Source: Pseudomonas fluorescens (GTDB lineage Bacteria > Pseudomonadota > Gammaproteobacteria > Pseudomonadales > Pseudomonadaceae). Taken from it: a DNA stretch of 64,000 nt. Every line of letters begins with the position of its first letter. Position 1 is the stretch's first letter. The notes beneath the pieces are model-generated. The model saw only the letters and a list, made by a program, of their open reading frames with translations, made no database searches and was not told the origin of the DNA. Shown here in pieces: positions 28,925 through 37,349 of the stretch. A program made the translations under genes and the position numbers. The stretch is from positions 620,001-684,000 of the forward strand of contig NZ_CP038438.1 of the NCBI RefSeq assembly GCF_004683905.1, in the 5' to 3' direction.

Positions 28925-29793
28925 GTGAAGTCGTACTCTCTGTGGAAAAACTGATGATGCACTTCGGTGGCATCAAGGCCCTGAGCGATGTCAGCCTCAA
29001 GGTCAAACGCAACTCGATCTTCGCCCTGATCGGCCCCAACGGCGCCGGCAAGACCACGGTGTTCAACTGCCTGACCGGGTTCTACAAGGCCTCCGGCGGC
29101 AAGATCGAACTCAACGTGCGCGGCAAGCAGACTAACGTCATCCAGCTGCTGGGCGAGTCGTTCAAACCGACCGACTTCGTCTCGCCGAAAAGCTTCCTCA
29201 GTCGCCTGTACTACAAGATGTTCGGCGGCACCCATTTGGTGAACCGCGCCGGCCTGGCCCGGACCTTCCAGAACATTCGCCTGTTCAAGGAAATGTCGGT
29301 GCTGGAGAACCTGCTGGTGGCGCAGCACATGTGGGTCAACCGCAACATGCTCGCCGGCATCCTCAACACCAAGGGCTACCGCAAGGCCGAAAGTGATGCG
29401 CTGGACTGCGCGTTCTACTGGCTGGAAGTGGTCGATCTGGTGGACTGCGCCAACCGTCTGGCCGGTGAACTGTCCTACGGCCAGCAACGCCGTCTGGAAA
29501 TCGCCCGGGCCATGTGCACGCGGCCGCAGATCATCTGCCTCGACGAACCGGCTGCTGGCCTCAACCCTCAGGAAACCGAAGCGCTGAGCGCGATGATCCG
29601 GCTGCTGCGCGACGAGCACGATCTGACCGTGGTGCTGATCGAACACGACATGGGCATGGTCATGAGCATTTCCGACCACATCGTGGTGCTGGATCACGGC
29701 GTGGTCATCGCCGAAGGCGGGCCTGAAGCCATTCGCAACGATCCGAAAGTGATTGCCGCCTACCTGGGCGCCGACGAAGAGGAGCTGGTATGA
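28921..29793 (+). CDS. livG: Branched-chain amino acid ABC ATPase LivG
   Basis: An ATP-binding subunit (BraF) of 290 residues. Walker A is GPNGAGKT at 38-45; the Q-loop lies near TFQNIRLFKEM; the signature is LSYGQQRRLEIARAM; Walker B is IICLDEPAAGLNP; and the H-loop is LIEHDMGMV. An insertion between Walker A and the Q-loop (about residues 65-105) is usual for LivG. It overlaps livM and livF by 4 bases each, so translation is coupled across the operon. Confidence 0.95.
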   Translation: MSEVVLSVEKLMMHFGGIKALSDVSLKVKRNSIFALIGPNGAGKTTVFNCLTGFYKASGGKIELNVRGKQTNVIQLLGESFKPTDFVSPKSFLSRLYYKMFGGTHLVNRAGLARTFQNIRLFKEMSVLENLLVAQHMWVNRNMLAGILNTKGYRKAESDALDCAFYWLEVVDLVDCANRLAGELSYGQQRRLEIARAMCTRPQIICLDEPAAGLNPQETEALSAMIRLLRDEHDLTVVLIEHDMGMVMSISDHIVVLDHGVVIAEGGPEAIRNDPKVIAAYLGADEEELV

Positions 29794-30506
29794 GCAAACC
29801 GATCCTCGAACTCAAAGACCTGGACGTGTTCTACGGCCCGATCCAGGCCCTCAAGGGCGTGTCGCTGCAGATCAACGAAGGCGAGACCGTCAGCCTGATC
29901 GGCTCCAACGGCGCGGGTAAATCGACCCTGCTGATGTCGATCTTCGGCCAGCCGCGCGCGGCGGGTGGGCAGATCCTCTATCAAGGCGTCGACATCACCC
30001 ACAAGTCCTCGCACTACATCGCCTCCAACGGCATCGCGCAGTCGCCGGAAGGGCGGCGGGTGTTCCCCGACATGACCGTCGAGGAGAACCTGCTGATGGG
30101 TACCATCCCGATCGGCGACAAATATGCCAAGGAGGATATGCAGCGCATGTTCGAGCTGTTCCCGCGGCTCGAAGAGCGCCGCACTCAGCGGGCGATGACC
30201 ATGTCCGGCGGCGAGCAGCAGATGCTCGCCATTGCCCGTGCGCTGATGAGCCGGCCGAAGCTGTTGTTGCTCGATGAACCGAGCCTGGGCCTGGCGCCGA
30301 TCGTGGTGAAGCAGATCTTCGCCACCCTGCGGGAACTGGCGAAAACCGGCATGACCATTTTCCTCGTCGAGCAGAACGCCAACCATGCGTTGAAGCTGTC
30401 GGATCGGGCGTACGTGATGGTCAACGGCGAGATTCGTCTGACCGGTACCGGTAAGGAGTTGTTGGTGAATGAGGAGGTGCGTAACGCTTACCTGGGCGGG
30501 CACTGA
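29790..30506 (+). CDS. livF: Branched-chain amino acid ABC ATPase LivF
   Basis: The second ATP-binding subunit (BraG), 238 residues. Walker A is GSNGAGKS at 38-45, the signature MSGGEQQMLAIARALM, Walker B LLLLDEPSLGLAP and the H-loop LVEQNAN. It ends the five-gene transporter operon and is followed by a clear intrinsic terminator and a palindromic repeat. With LivG it energises the LivHM permease. Confidence 0.95.
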   Translation: MSKPILELKDLDVFYGPIQALKGVSLQINEGETVSLIGSNGAGKSTLLMSIFGQPRAAGGQILYQGVDITHKSSHYIASNGIAQSPEGRRVFPDMTVEENLLMGTIPIGDKYAKEDMQRMFELFPRLEERRTQRAMTMSGGEQQMLAIARALMSRPKLLLLDEPSLGLAPIVVKQIFATLRELAKTGMTIFLVEQNANHALKLSDRAYVMVNGEIRLTGTGKELLVNEEVRNAYLGGH

Positions 30507-30525
30507 TTCTGCTTGAGTTGTCCAC

Positions 30526-30557
30526 AAAGCCCCGCGACGAAAGTCCCGGGGCTTTTT
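30526..30557 (+). terminator. Rho-independent terminator after livF
   Basis: AAAGCCCC(G) pairs with (C)GGGGCTTT around a short loop and is followed by a run of T. It ends the braC-livHMGF operon. Confidence 0.85.
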
Positions 30558-30582
30558 ACATCCCAAGTCCCGCACAAATCCC

Positions 30583-30673
30583 TTGTGGGAGCGGGCTTGC
30601 TCGCGAAGAGGGTGTGTCAGATAACGCCGTGTTTTATGACACATCCTCTTCGCGAGCAAGCCCGCTCCCACAG
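30583..30673. repeat. REP-type palindromic dyad, family A
   Basis: Inverted family A pair just after the livF terminator. Confidence 0.92.
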
Positions 30674-30697
30674 TTGATCTGCGCCAGATTTCAGAAT

Positions 30698-31184
30698 TGT
30701 GGAAAACAAATTCCCATAGCTGCCAAAGCGCGACATATAGACGCTGCAAATGGCTGTTTTTCCACAGTTTTGACTTGTCCCCGTTTACTGTGGAGCTGGC
30801 TGTGAATAACGTGGGAGTAGCTGGCTGAAGCCCTTGTGTTCCGTGGCTTTCAGGCTGGTGATCGCTTTTTGATCAGGCGTTTTTGCTGGAGCTGAAGACG
30901 CTGTTGTCAACCTTTTTCTAGGGTGTGCTGTGGAGACAATTACGTGTGAGCAAGCCTGTGGATAAGTCTGTGACTAAACTCTGGAAAGACTCCGCTGAGG
31001 GCCGTAATTACTGGCCTCGCGCAATCACTGCACTGACTGTCCGGTCGTGCAAAATGCCATCTCCGGCACAACAGCGGCTTCAGGGTCAAGCAAAAAACTT
31101 TCTGTTTCCCGCGCAAAGCCTTGTATGGCGCGGCTTTGCGCGGTTCTACTTGCCCCCGGAAACTGTGGAAGGGACTGTGGATAA
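30698..31184. other. Long intergenic region with clustered DnaA-box matches
   Basis: The 850-base gap between livF and the SDR gene holds five matches to the DnaA-box consensus TTWTNCACA. They are at 30698-30706 (minus), 30758-30766 (plus), 30801-30809 (minus), 30957-30965 (minus, exact TTATCCACA) and 31176-31184 (minus, exact). One weak frame (GTG at 30946 to 31236, about 96 residues) covers the right half, but its third-position GC is lower than its neighbours' and no domain is visible, so it is not called as a gene. Confidence 0.55.
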
Positions 31185-31234
31185 CATGCGTGCACATGGC
31201 TACAGGCCACGGCAGGTATGGCGTAGCGACGGTT

Positions 31235-31249
31235 GATCAAAATTTGATC
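31235..31249. promoter_or_regulatory. Perfect inverted repeat upstream of the SDR gene
   Basis: GATCAAA-A-TTTGATC is a 7-base-arm palindrome about 110 bases before the SDR start. It could be an operator, but the cognate regulator is unknown. Confidence 0.3.
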
Positions 31250-31356
31250 GGAAGTTGTCCCGGTGCGGGTGTTGCTCGTAAATGCCGGGCCGGGCATGCT
31301 GGCTGCTGATTTTCTATTCCAATGGCTGCGCTGGCGGCCGACGCAAGGAGAACACG

Positions 31357-32121
31357 ATGTCCAACACCCTGTTTATTACCGGCGCAACCTCCGGTTTTGG
31401 TGAAGCCTGTGCCCGTCGTTTCGCCGAGGCTGGCTGGAAACTGGTGTTGACCGGCCGTCGTGCAGAACGTCTCGACGCGCTGTGCGCCGAGTTGTCGAAG
31501 CAGACTGAAGTGCATGGTCTGGTGCTCGACGTGCGTGACCGCAAGGCGATGGAAGAGGCAATTGCCAATCTGCCGCCGTCGTTCGCCAAGCTGCGTGGCC
31601 TGATCAACAACGCCGGGCTGGCGCTGGGCGTCGATCCGGCACCCAAATGCGACCTCGACGACTGGGACACCATGGTCGACACCAACGTCAAGGGCCTGAT
31701 GTACAGCACTCGTCTGCTGCTGCCGCGTTTGATCGCTCACGGCCGTGGCGCCGGTATCGTCAACCTCGGCTCCATCGCCGGCAACTACCCGTACCCGGGC
31801 AGCCACGTGTATGGCGCGACCAAGGCGTTCGTTAAGCAATTCTCGCTGAACCTGCGTTGCGACCTGCAGGGCACTGGCGTGCGTGTCAGCAACATCGAGC
31901 CGGGTCTGTGCGAAAGCGAGTTCTCGCTGGTGCGCTTTGCCGGTGACCAGGAACGCTACAACGCCACTTACGCCGGTGCTGAGCCGATCCAGCCGCAGGA
32001 CATCGCCGAGACCATCTTCTGGGTGCTCAACGCCCCGGCGCACATCAACATCAACAGCCTGGAGCTGATGCCGGTGAGCCAGACCTGGGCGGGGTTTGCG
32101 ATTGAGCGTAACAAGGCCTGA
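31357..32121 (+). CDS. Short-chain dehydrogenase, YdfG-like (NADP-dependent 3-hydroxy acid dehydrogenase)
   Basis: A 254-residue classical SDR. The cofactor motif TGATSGFG is at residues 8-15, NNAG follows DVRDR, the catalytic Ser is S139 (LGSIAG), and Tyr152-Lys156 form YGATK. The Arg-rich GRRAER after the second strand suggests NADP. The overall sequence resembles E. coli YdfG, which oxidises L-allo-threonine/L-serine and reduces malonic semialdehyde. The start at 31357 follows AAGGAG. It is flanked by repeats and appears to be a single-gene unit. The exact substrate is inferred by resemblance. Confidence 0.85.
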   Translation: MSNTLFITGATSGFGEACARRFAEAGWKLVLTGRRAERLDALCAELSKQTEVHGLVLDVRDRKAMEEAIANLPPSFAKLRGLINNAGLALGVDPAPKCDLDDWDTMVDTNVKGLMYSTRLLLPRLIAHGRGAGIVNLGSIAGNYPYPGSHVYGATKAFVKQFSLNLRCDLQGTGVRVSNIEPGLCESEFSLVRFAGDQERYNATYAGAEPIQPQDIAETIFWVLNAPAHININSLELMPVSQTWAGFAIERNKA

Positions 32122-32137
32122 CACCGCGTTGAGGCCA

Positions 32138-32201
32138 TTCGCGAGCAAGCTCGCTCCCACATTTGATCGCGGTCTCATGTGGGAGCGAGCTTGCTCGCGA
32201 A
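32138..32201. repeat. REP-type palindromic dyad, family A variant
   Basis: Inverted pair with the variant TGTGGGAGCGAGCTTGCTCG (A for G in the middle) in both arms, so the change is compensated. It lies between the SDR and CDF-like genes. Confidence 0.9.
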
Positions 32202-32295
32202 GGGGCCGTCACAGGCAATAAATACCGATAAGGTAAACTCTCCTCGCAACAACCCCACCGCACCCTGCGGTTTTCAAGGTTTTCGAGGAGTTAAA

Positions 32296-33201
32296 GTGAG
32301 TAACCGAGGTGAGCAGTCACTGCTCAAACAATCGACCATCCTGATGTTCGCGGTGTCGATTGCCGGGATCGTCACCGGTTTTGTTTCAGGTTCGCAATCC
32401 ATCCTTTTCGATGGTTTTTTCTCGCTGATCGCAACGTTCATCAAAGTGCTGATGCTGATCACCGCCCGGCTGATCGCCAAAGAGAGCAATCACCGCTTCC
32501 AGTTCGGTTTCTGGCATCTGGAGCCTATGGTGCTGCTGATCGAAGGCAGCTTCCTGCTGTTGATCGCGATCTATGCGTTTCTCAACGGTGTGTTCGGCAT
32601 CATCAACGGCGGCCGCGAGATCGAGCTGGGCTTGGTGATCATTTATGCGGCGGTGTTCACCGTCGTCGAGTTCGCCTACTTCTTCTACGTGCGTCGGCGC
32701 AATCGCAAGCTCAAGTCCAGCCTGATCCAGTTCGACAACATCAGCTGGCTGGTGGACGCGATGCTTTCGGTCGGCCTGTTGATCAGTTTTCTCGCCGCGT
32801 TGCTGCTCAAGGCCCAGGGCTTTGACGAGTGGGCGAAGTTTGTCGACCCGCTGATCCTGATCGTGCTGGCGCTGACCATGCTGCCACCGGCGTTCAAGAT
32901 CCTCGGCCCGGCACTGCGTGATGTACTGGGTATTGCACCGGACACCCTGGATGATCAGGTGCGTCAGGTCATGGAAGCGGCGAAGGTCGAGCATGGTTTC
33001 GATGATTACGTGACCTACGTGCAGAAGCACGGGCGGGCGCGGTTTATCGAGATTCATGTGGTGTTGCCGGCGGATTATGCGCTGAGCAGCGTAGGTCAGC
33101 TGGATGTGTTGCGGGAGGAAATCTCGGCGCAGCTCGGCGAGCCGGATGCGGCACGCTGGTTGACGATCAGCTTTACCGGTGACAAGAAGTGGATTGCCTA
33201 G
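32296..33201 (+). CDS. Divergent cation diffusion facilitator (CDF) family transporter
   Basis: A 301-residue inner-membrane protein with about six helices and a C-terminal cytoplasmic domain, the CDF plan. The GTG start at 32296 has a GAGGAG site; a longer upstream frame runs through the repeat and is unlikely. Compared with FieF/YiiP, the helix-2 and helix-5 metal motifs (DxxxD and HxxxD) are only half kept: DGFFS in helix 2 and SWLVD in helix 5. It could be an atypical CDF with altered metal choice. The residue alignment is by eye, so this oddity is provisional. Confidence 0.8.
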   Translation: MSNRGEQSLLKQSTILMFAVSIAGIVTGFVSGSQSILFDGFFSLIATFIKVLMLITARLIAKESNHRFQFGFWHLEPMVLLIEGSFLLLIAIYAFLNGVFGIINGGREIELGLVIIYAAVFTVVEFAYFFYVRRRNRKLKSSLIQFDNISWLVDAMLSVGLLISFLAALLLKAQGFDEWAKFVDPLILIVLALTMLPPAFKILGPALRDVLGIAPDTLDDQVRQVMEAAKVEHGFDDYVTYVQKHGRARFIEIHVVLPADYALSSVGQLDVLREEISAQLGEPDAARWLTISFTGDKKWIA

Positions 33202-33218
33202 AGACCGTGTAACGGCTA

Positions 33219-33310
33219 TTCGCGAGCAAGCCCGCTCCCACAGGGATCCAGGCTGTTCACAGATTATGTGTTCGCCGAAATTCCCATGTGGGAGCGGGCT
33301 TGCTCGCGAA
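33219..33310. repeat. REP-type palindromic dyad, family A
   Basis: Inverted family A pair between two convergent genes (CDF-like and AGE-family). Confidence 0.92.
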
Positions 33311-33323
33311 AGCTATTTTTCAA

Positions 33324-34457
33324 TCAACGCAGATATTCAGCCAGCCCGCTGTAGCACGTCGCCAAGTGATAAGGCGTCGTTGAAGGCATGTCCTTGCGGC
33401 TGACCTCCCCCAGCTCATCTCGGCATTCATGCCACCCGCCCGCGTGCAGAAAACGCTGCTGCAGCGCCTGCAACTGGCGCAGCACGGTGGCTTCGCTGTC
33501 CGGGCGCAAGGTCAGGGCGCGCAGGTATTCCGCCTGCGCCCAGATGCGCTGAGTCGAATCTTTCGGGCGACCGTCCAGTTCCAGATCGAGCATTGCCCGC
33601 ACGGCGCCGGACGGCTGTTCAACGCCGAATTGCTCGGTGAAAGCGAAGGCTCGCTCCAGCGCCGCGTGCAGTTTCGAACCACGCAGCAGGGCTGAAGACT
33701 CAAGCAGGAAATACCATTCGAACTGATGCCCTGGCTCGTACCAGTTATCCACAGCCCCCAGTGGTTTTTCCATCAACACGCCATGTTGCGGGTCGACGAA
33801 CTGCTTGTGCATGGCTGTGCATAACTCGACCAGCGCTTTCTGCGTCGCCGCGTCTTCGCGTACCTCGAGGGTGGCGAGGAACGCCTCGGCCAGGTGCATC
33901 AGCGGGTTTTGCAGCGGGCCGGTTTGCAGGGTGATCCAGTCGCGGTCCAGGCACGCTTCGTACAGGCCGTCACCGGTGGCGAAGCGCCGACCGATGATTT
34001 CCAGTGCGGCGTTCAGCGTGGATTCCACCAGCGGCTCCCGGGACTTGGCCCAGTAATGGGCGCAGGCGAACAGGATGAAAGCGTGGGTGTAGAGGTCTTT
34101 GCGCTGATCCAGCGGCTTGCCTTGCGCGTCGACGCTGTAGAACCAGCCGCCGTGCTCGGCGTCGTGGAAATGCCGTTGCAGCGAGCGGAACAGCGCGGCG
34201 GCGCGCACCTCGGCGTTATCCACAACCCCGATCAGGCTGGAAAACAGGTACAGCTGCCGTGCGCAGGCCATCGCCCGATAGCGTTGCGGTGGCAAAGGTT
34301 GATGCGCCGCGTCGAGTGCCTCGTAGGGCAGCGCCATGTCGGCGTTCCAGCCCGGGCCTTGCCAGAGCGGCACGATCACGTTCAGAAAGTGCTGTTGCAC
34401 ATCGCTGAACAGGGCGGTCAATTCGGGCAGGGAGGTGGAGCGGCAAGCATGGGGCAT
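33324..34457 (-). CDS. AGE-family sugar epimerase/isomerase
   Basis: A 377-residue (alpha/alpha)6-barrel protein of the N-acylglucosamine 2-epimerase family, which includes mannose isomerases and cellobiose 2-epimerases. Family segments are HDAEHGGWFYSVDAQGKPL, RKDLYTHAFILFACAHYW and GHQFEWYFLL, which contain the conserved histidines of the active site. No signal peptide was seen. It is a single gene next to the urease accessory block, with no clear metabolic partner. The substrate (mannose, GlcNAc or another) cannot be told from the sequence alone. Confidence 0.82.
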   Translation of the reverse strand: MPHACRSTSLPELTALFSDVQQHFLNVIVPLWQGPGWNADMALPYEALDAAHQPLPPQRYRAMACARQLYLFSSLIGVVDNAEVRAAALFRSLQRHFHDAEHGGWFYSVDAQGKPLDQRKDLYTHAFILFACAHYWAKSREPLVESTLNAALEIIGRRFATGDGLYEACLDRDWITLQTGPLQNPLMHLAEAFLATLEVREDAATQKALVELCTAMHKQFVDPQHGVLMEKPLGAVDNWYEPGHQFEWYFLLESSALLRGSKLHAALERAFAFTEQFGVEQPSGAVRAMLDLELDGRPKDSTQRIWAQAEYLRALTLRPDSEATVLRQLQALQQRFLHAGGWHECRDELGEVSRKDMPSTTPYHLATCYSGLAEYLR

Positions 34458-34541
34458 TGGCGGACGTCGTCACGGCTGGGGCGATTGCGCGACATGGTAG
34501 CAGAGCCGCGTCCTTTAGAGACGCGGTGTCTGTCAGACCGC

Positions 34542-34615
34542 TTTCGCGAGCAAGCCCGCTCCCACACTGGAATTGTGCTGTACACAAAACCTGTGGGAGC
34601 GGGCTTGCTCGCGAA
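34542..34615. repeat. REP-type palindromic dyad, family A
   Basis: Inverted family A pair between the AGE gene promoter side and the ureJ 3' end. Confidence 0.92.
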
Positions 34616-34638
34616 GAGGCCGGTTCAGGCGATAAAGA

Positions 34639-35211
34639 TCAGCCGGCCAGCAACCATGCACCGGTCACCGCCGAAGCAGCCCCCGCCACTCGCACCAATG
34701 GTGCAGCAGCCTGAGGCAACACGCGCACCAGGCCATAACCCGCCGCATGCAGCGCTGCAGTCGCCGCGACGAAACCGGCGGCATACGCCCAAGGGCTGCT
34801 CATGTCCGGCAGTTCCAGGCCATGCGCCACACCATGGAACAGCGCAAACAACGCCGTCGCCGCCACCGCCATCACCAGCGGTGGACGCACCGCCAGTGCC
34901 ACCGCCAGACCCAGCGCCAGCACCGAAGCGGCGATCCCGCTTTCCAGCACCGGCAACTCCAGCCCTTCAAAACCGAGCATGCCGCCGATCAGCATGGTGC
35001 CGACAAACGTGCAGGGCAGCGCCCAGCGTGCCGCGCCTTGCTGCTGCGCGGCCCACAGGCCGACTGCAACCATCGCCAGCAAGTGGTCGAGGCCGCCGAT
35101 CGGGTGGCTGATGCCGGCGATCAAGCCGCTGTCGCCGTGGCCCGGGTGGGCGAAGGCGAGTGCCGGGGTCAGCAGCAGCGCCACGGCGCCGAGAATGCGT
35201 TTGAGTGTCAT
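34639..35211 (-). CDS. ureJ: HupE/UreJ-type nickel permease
   Basis: A 190-residue membrane protein with a signal-like first helix (MTLKRILGAVALLLTPALAFA) and about six hydrophobic segments. The family metal motif HPIGGLDHLLAM (HPxxGxDHxxxM) is present, as is a His-rich HPGHGDSG after the signal and FHGVAHG in a later helix. HupE/UreJ proteins import Ni2+ for hydrogenase or urease. It ends the ureE-F-G-J set, 27 bases downstream of ureG, which supports a nickel role. Confidence 0.9.
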   Translation of the reverse strand: MTLKRILGAVALLLTPALAFAHPGHGDSGLIAGISHPIGGLDHLLAMVAVGLWAAQQQGAARWALPCTFVGTMLIGGMLGFEGLELPVLESGIAASVLALGLAVALAVRPPLVMAVAATALFALFHGVAHGLELPDMSSPWAYAAGFVAATAALHAAGYGLVRVLPQAAAPLVRVAGAASAVTGAWLLAG

Positions 35212-35238
35212 GGATAAGCTTCCTTGTTGGTCATTGAA

Positions 35239-35853
35239 TCAGGCGGCGTTCAGCAGGCCCTGGCGCTCGATGAAGGCGATGATCTCTTCCAGGCCCTGGC
35301 CGGTTTTCTGGTTGCTGAAGACGAATGGCTTGCCGTTGCGCATGCGCTGGGTGTCGCTATCCATCATTTCCAGCGAAGCACCGACCAGCGGCGCCAGGTC
35401 GATCTTGTTGATCACCAGCAGGTCGGACTTGCAGATCCCCGGTCCGCCCTTGCGCGGCAGCTTGTCGCCGGCGGAGACGTCGATCACGTAGATGGTCAGG
35501 TCCGACAGTTCCGGACTGAAGGTTGCCGACAGGTTGTCGCCACCGGATTCCACCAGAATCAGGTCCAGCCCCGGAAAGCGCCGGTTCAGTTGATCGACGG
35601 CTTCGAGGTTGATCGAAGCGTCTTCGCGGATCGCCGTGTGCGGGCAGCCACCGGTTTCCACGCCGATGATCCGCTCCGGTGCCAGCGCTTCGTTGCGCAC
35701 CAGAAAGTCGGCGTCTTCGCGGGTGTAGATGTCGTTGGTAACGACGGCCAGGTTGTAGCGATCGCGCAACGCCAGGCACAGGGCCAGGGTCAATGCAGTC
35801 TTGCCGGAACCGACCGGGCCGCCGATGCCGACGCGCAGGGGTTGTGTGTTCAT
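35239..35853 (-). CDS. ureG: Urease accessory GTPase UreG
   Basis: This SIMIBI GTPase powers nickel delivery to apo-urease with UreD/F/E. The start at 35853 gives [20 protein letters not shown] and 204 residues. The P-loop is GPVGSGKT near residues 11-18. The nickel-binding Cys-Pro-His motif is in [13 protein letters not shown]. Further conserved stretches are [15 protein letters not shown] and [11 protein letters not shown] (guanine-binding NKxD). It sits 23 bases downstream of ureF. Confidence 0.96.
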   Translation of the reverse strand: MNTQPLRVGIGGPVGSGKTALTLALCLALRDRYNLAVVTNDIYTREDADFLVRNEALAPERIIGVETGGCPHTAIREDASINLEAVDQLNRRFPGLDLILVESGGDNLSATFSPELSDLTIYVIDVSAGDKLPRKGGPGICKSDLLVINKIDLAPLVGASLEMMDSDTQRMRNGKPFVFSNQKTGQGLEEIIAFIERQGLLNAA

Positions 35854-35876
35854 GTGCTTCTCCAAGATGACAGGCC

Positions 35877-36551
35877 CTAAGAGCGAAACAGACGGCTGTA
35901 TTGGCGCTCATGCGCCATGCACGCCAGAGACAGGCCGAATGCGGCGCTGCCGATGTGTTCGGGATTGATGCGGGTGGCGTCCTGCTGCGCCTGTTGCAGC
36001 AACGGCAACAGTTCGCTGGTCAGGCGCTGGGCGGCTTGCTGGCCCAGCGGCAGGGTTTTCATCAGTACCGCGAGCTGGTTTTCCAGCCAGCTCCATAGCC
36101 ACGCAGCGAGGGCGTCCTGTGGGCTGATCTGCCAGGCGCGGGCAGCGAGTGCCCAGCCAAGGGCCAGGTGCGGTTCAGCGCATTGCTCAAGAAAGCTGCG
36201 GGCCGGCGCGTCGAGTTCCGGCAAACCGTTGAGCAATTGCTGCAGCGAGTAGCCCATCTGCCGGCTCTCCAGATGCAACTCGCGGGTCTCGCGGCTGGCG
36301 CGGTGGGTTTCGCAGAGATGCAGCAACTTGGGCCAGTTTTCCTCGGCCGCGGCCTGACAATGGGCCAGCAGCAGCGGCGCCTCAAAACGGGCGAGGTTGA
36401 GCAGTAGTTGATCGCTGATCCAGCGGCGGGCGTTGTCCGGGTTGTTCACGCGGCCGTTATCCACCGCCATTTCCAGGCCTTGCGAATAGCTGTAGCCGCC
36501 AATCGGCAGTTGCGGACTAGCCAGGCGCAACAGCGCCCAGGCCGGATTCAC
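35877..36551 (-). CDS. ureF: Urease accessory protein UreF
   Basis: A 224-residue all-helical urease chaperone that bridges UreD and UreG. The conserved N-terminal segment is [21 protein letters not shown], and the C-terminal part includes [21 protein letters not shown]. It overlaps the 3' end of ureE by 4 bases (ATGA), indicating coupled translation. Confidence 0.95.
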   Translation of the reverse strand: MNPAWALLRLASPQLPIGGYSYSQGLEMAVDNGRVNNPDNARRWISDQLLLNLARFEAPLLLAHCQAAAEENWPKLLHLCETHRASRETRELHLESRQMGYSLQQLLNGLPELDAPARSFLEQCAEPHLALGWALAARAWQISPQDALAAWLWSWLENQLAVLMKTLPLGQQAAQRLTSELLPLLQQAQQDATRINPEHIGSAAFGLSLACMAHERQYSRLFRS

Positions 36552-37048
36552 AGACGTACGCCGAACTGATGGAGTTTGGGCGCGTAGTTGAAATCTTCGT
36601 CGCCATGCCGCGAATGGTGATGGCCGCCGCCGTAGGCACCGTGTTCCGGCTGGAACGGTGCTTCTATCGCCTCGACCTGGGCGCCGAGCTGTTCGAGCAT
36701 GGCCTTGAGCACGTAATCATCGAGCAGACGCAGCCAGCCATCGCCGACTTGCAAGGCAACGTGGCGGTTACCGAGGTGATAGGCGGCGCGGGTCAGTTCG
36801 AAGGCATTGGCGCAGGTGACGTGCAGCAGTTGCTCGGGGCGGGCGCAGACGCGAACGATGCGGCCGTCCTCGGCCTGCAGGCATTCGCCGTCATATAACG
36901 GTGCCTGACCGCGCTCCAGAAACAACCCGACGTCTTCGCCATCGGCACTGAAACAGCGCAGACGGCTTTTGCTCCGCGCTTCGAAGGTCAGGTGCAACTC
37001 GGCGGACCAGACAGGTTGAGGGTCGATTCTGCGATGAATCACCAGCAT
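36548..37048 (-). CDS. ureE: Urease accessory metallochaperone UreE
   Basis: This nickel-binding chaperone is 166 residues. The N-terminal peptide-binding domain (LTFEARSKSRLRCFSADGEDVGLFLERG) is followed by the metal-binding domain with the conserved CANAFELTRAAYHLGNRH. A His-bearing tail (GGGHHHSRHGDE) comes near the C-terminus. It is the first gene of ureE-ureF-ureG-ureJ, with a sigma54-type promoter element 38-53 bases upstream of the start. Confidence 0.95.
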   Translation of the reverse strand: MLVIHRRIDPQPVWSAELHLTFEARSKSRLRCFSADGEDVGLFLERGQAPLYDGECLQAEDGRIVRVCARPEQLLHVTCANAFELTRAAYHLGNRHVALQVGDGWLRLLDDYVLKAMLEQLGAQVEAIEAPFQPEHGAYGGGHHHSRHGDEDFNYAPKLHQFGVRL

Positions 37049-37085
37049 CGGAAAGCTTCCAGCAGTGGACTTGTAGGAGGGCTAG

Positions 37086-37101
37086 AGCAAGGGGCTTGCC
37101 A
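37086..37101 (-). promoter_or_regulatory. Putative sigma54 promoter of ureEFGJ
   Basis: On the minus strand TGGCAAGCCCCTTGCT matches TGGCACG-N4-TTGCW with a single change (A for C at the sixth base). The GG and GC doublets keep the required spacing. Initiation near 37075 would leave about 27 bases before ureE. This is consistent with nitrogen control of urease maturation. It is a pattern match only. Confidence 0.6.
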
Positions 37102-37229
37102 ACCGGACGAGATGTAGGAAATCCCTGTCGGAGCGTAGAGGATGTTTCAAGATGTTGCAGAATTTTGGAAGGTTTTGGTGCGTGAAGATTTTTACATGCA
37201 CCAAATGGAGGCTTTGGCACTGAACCAAA

Positions 37230-37320
37230 TGTGGGAGCGAGCTTGCTCGCGAAAGCGGTGCATCAGTCAACAATGAAGTGACTGACCCACCGCTTTCGCG
37301 AGCAAGCCCGCTCCCACAGG
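37230..37320. repeat. REP-type palindromic dyad, family A
   Basis: Inverted family A pair (one arm carries the GAGC variant) between the ureE promoter and the fabR-like 3' end. With the sigma54 element it accounts for the 37049-37349 gap. Confidence 0.9.
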
Positions 37321-37349
37321 GATTTGTGTTGGGTTTGAAAAAAGGGGAA

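Noticed and set aside
30698..31184. DnaA-box cluster as the chromosomal replication origin
   Set aside because: No dnaA, dnaN, gyrB, rpmH or gidA gene is nearby, and there is no AT-rich unwinding array typical of oriC.
30946..31236. Possible 96-residue gene in the long intergenic region
   Set aside because: Third-position GC is only about 60 percent by hand count, lower than in neighbours; no good RBS or domain; it overlaps the DnaA-box cluster.
33746..34230. TTATCCACA sequences inside the AGE-family gene as a functional DnaA cluster
   Set aside because: Only two copies, in coding sequence and about 470 bases apart; likely codon-driven.
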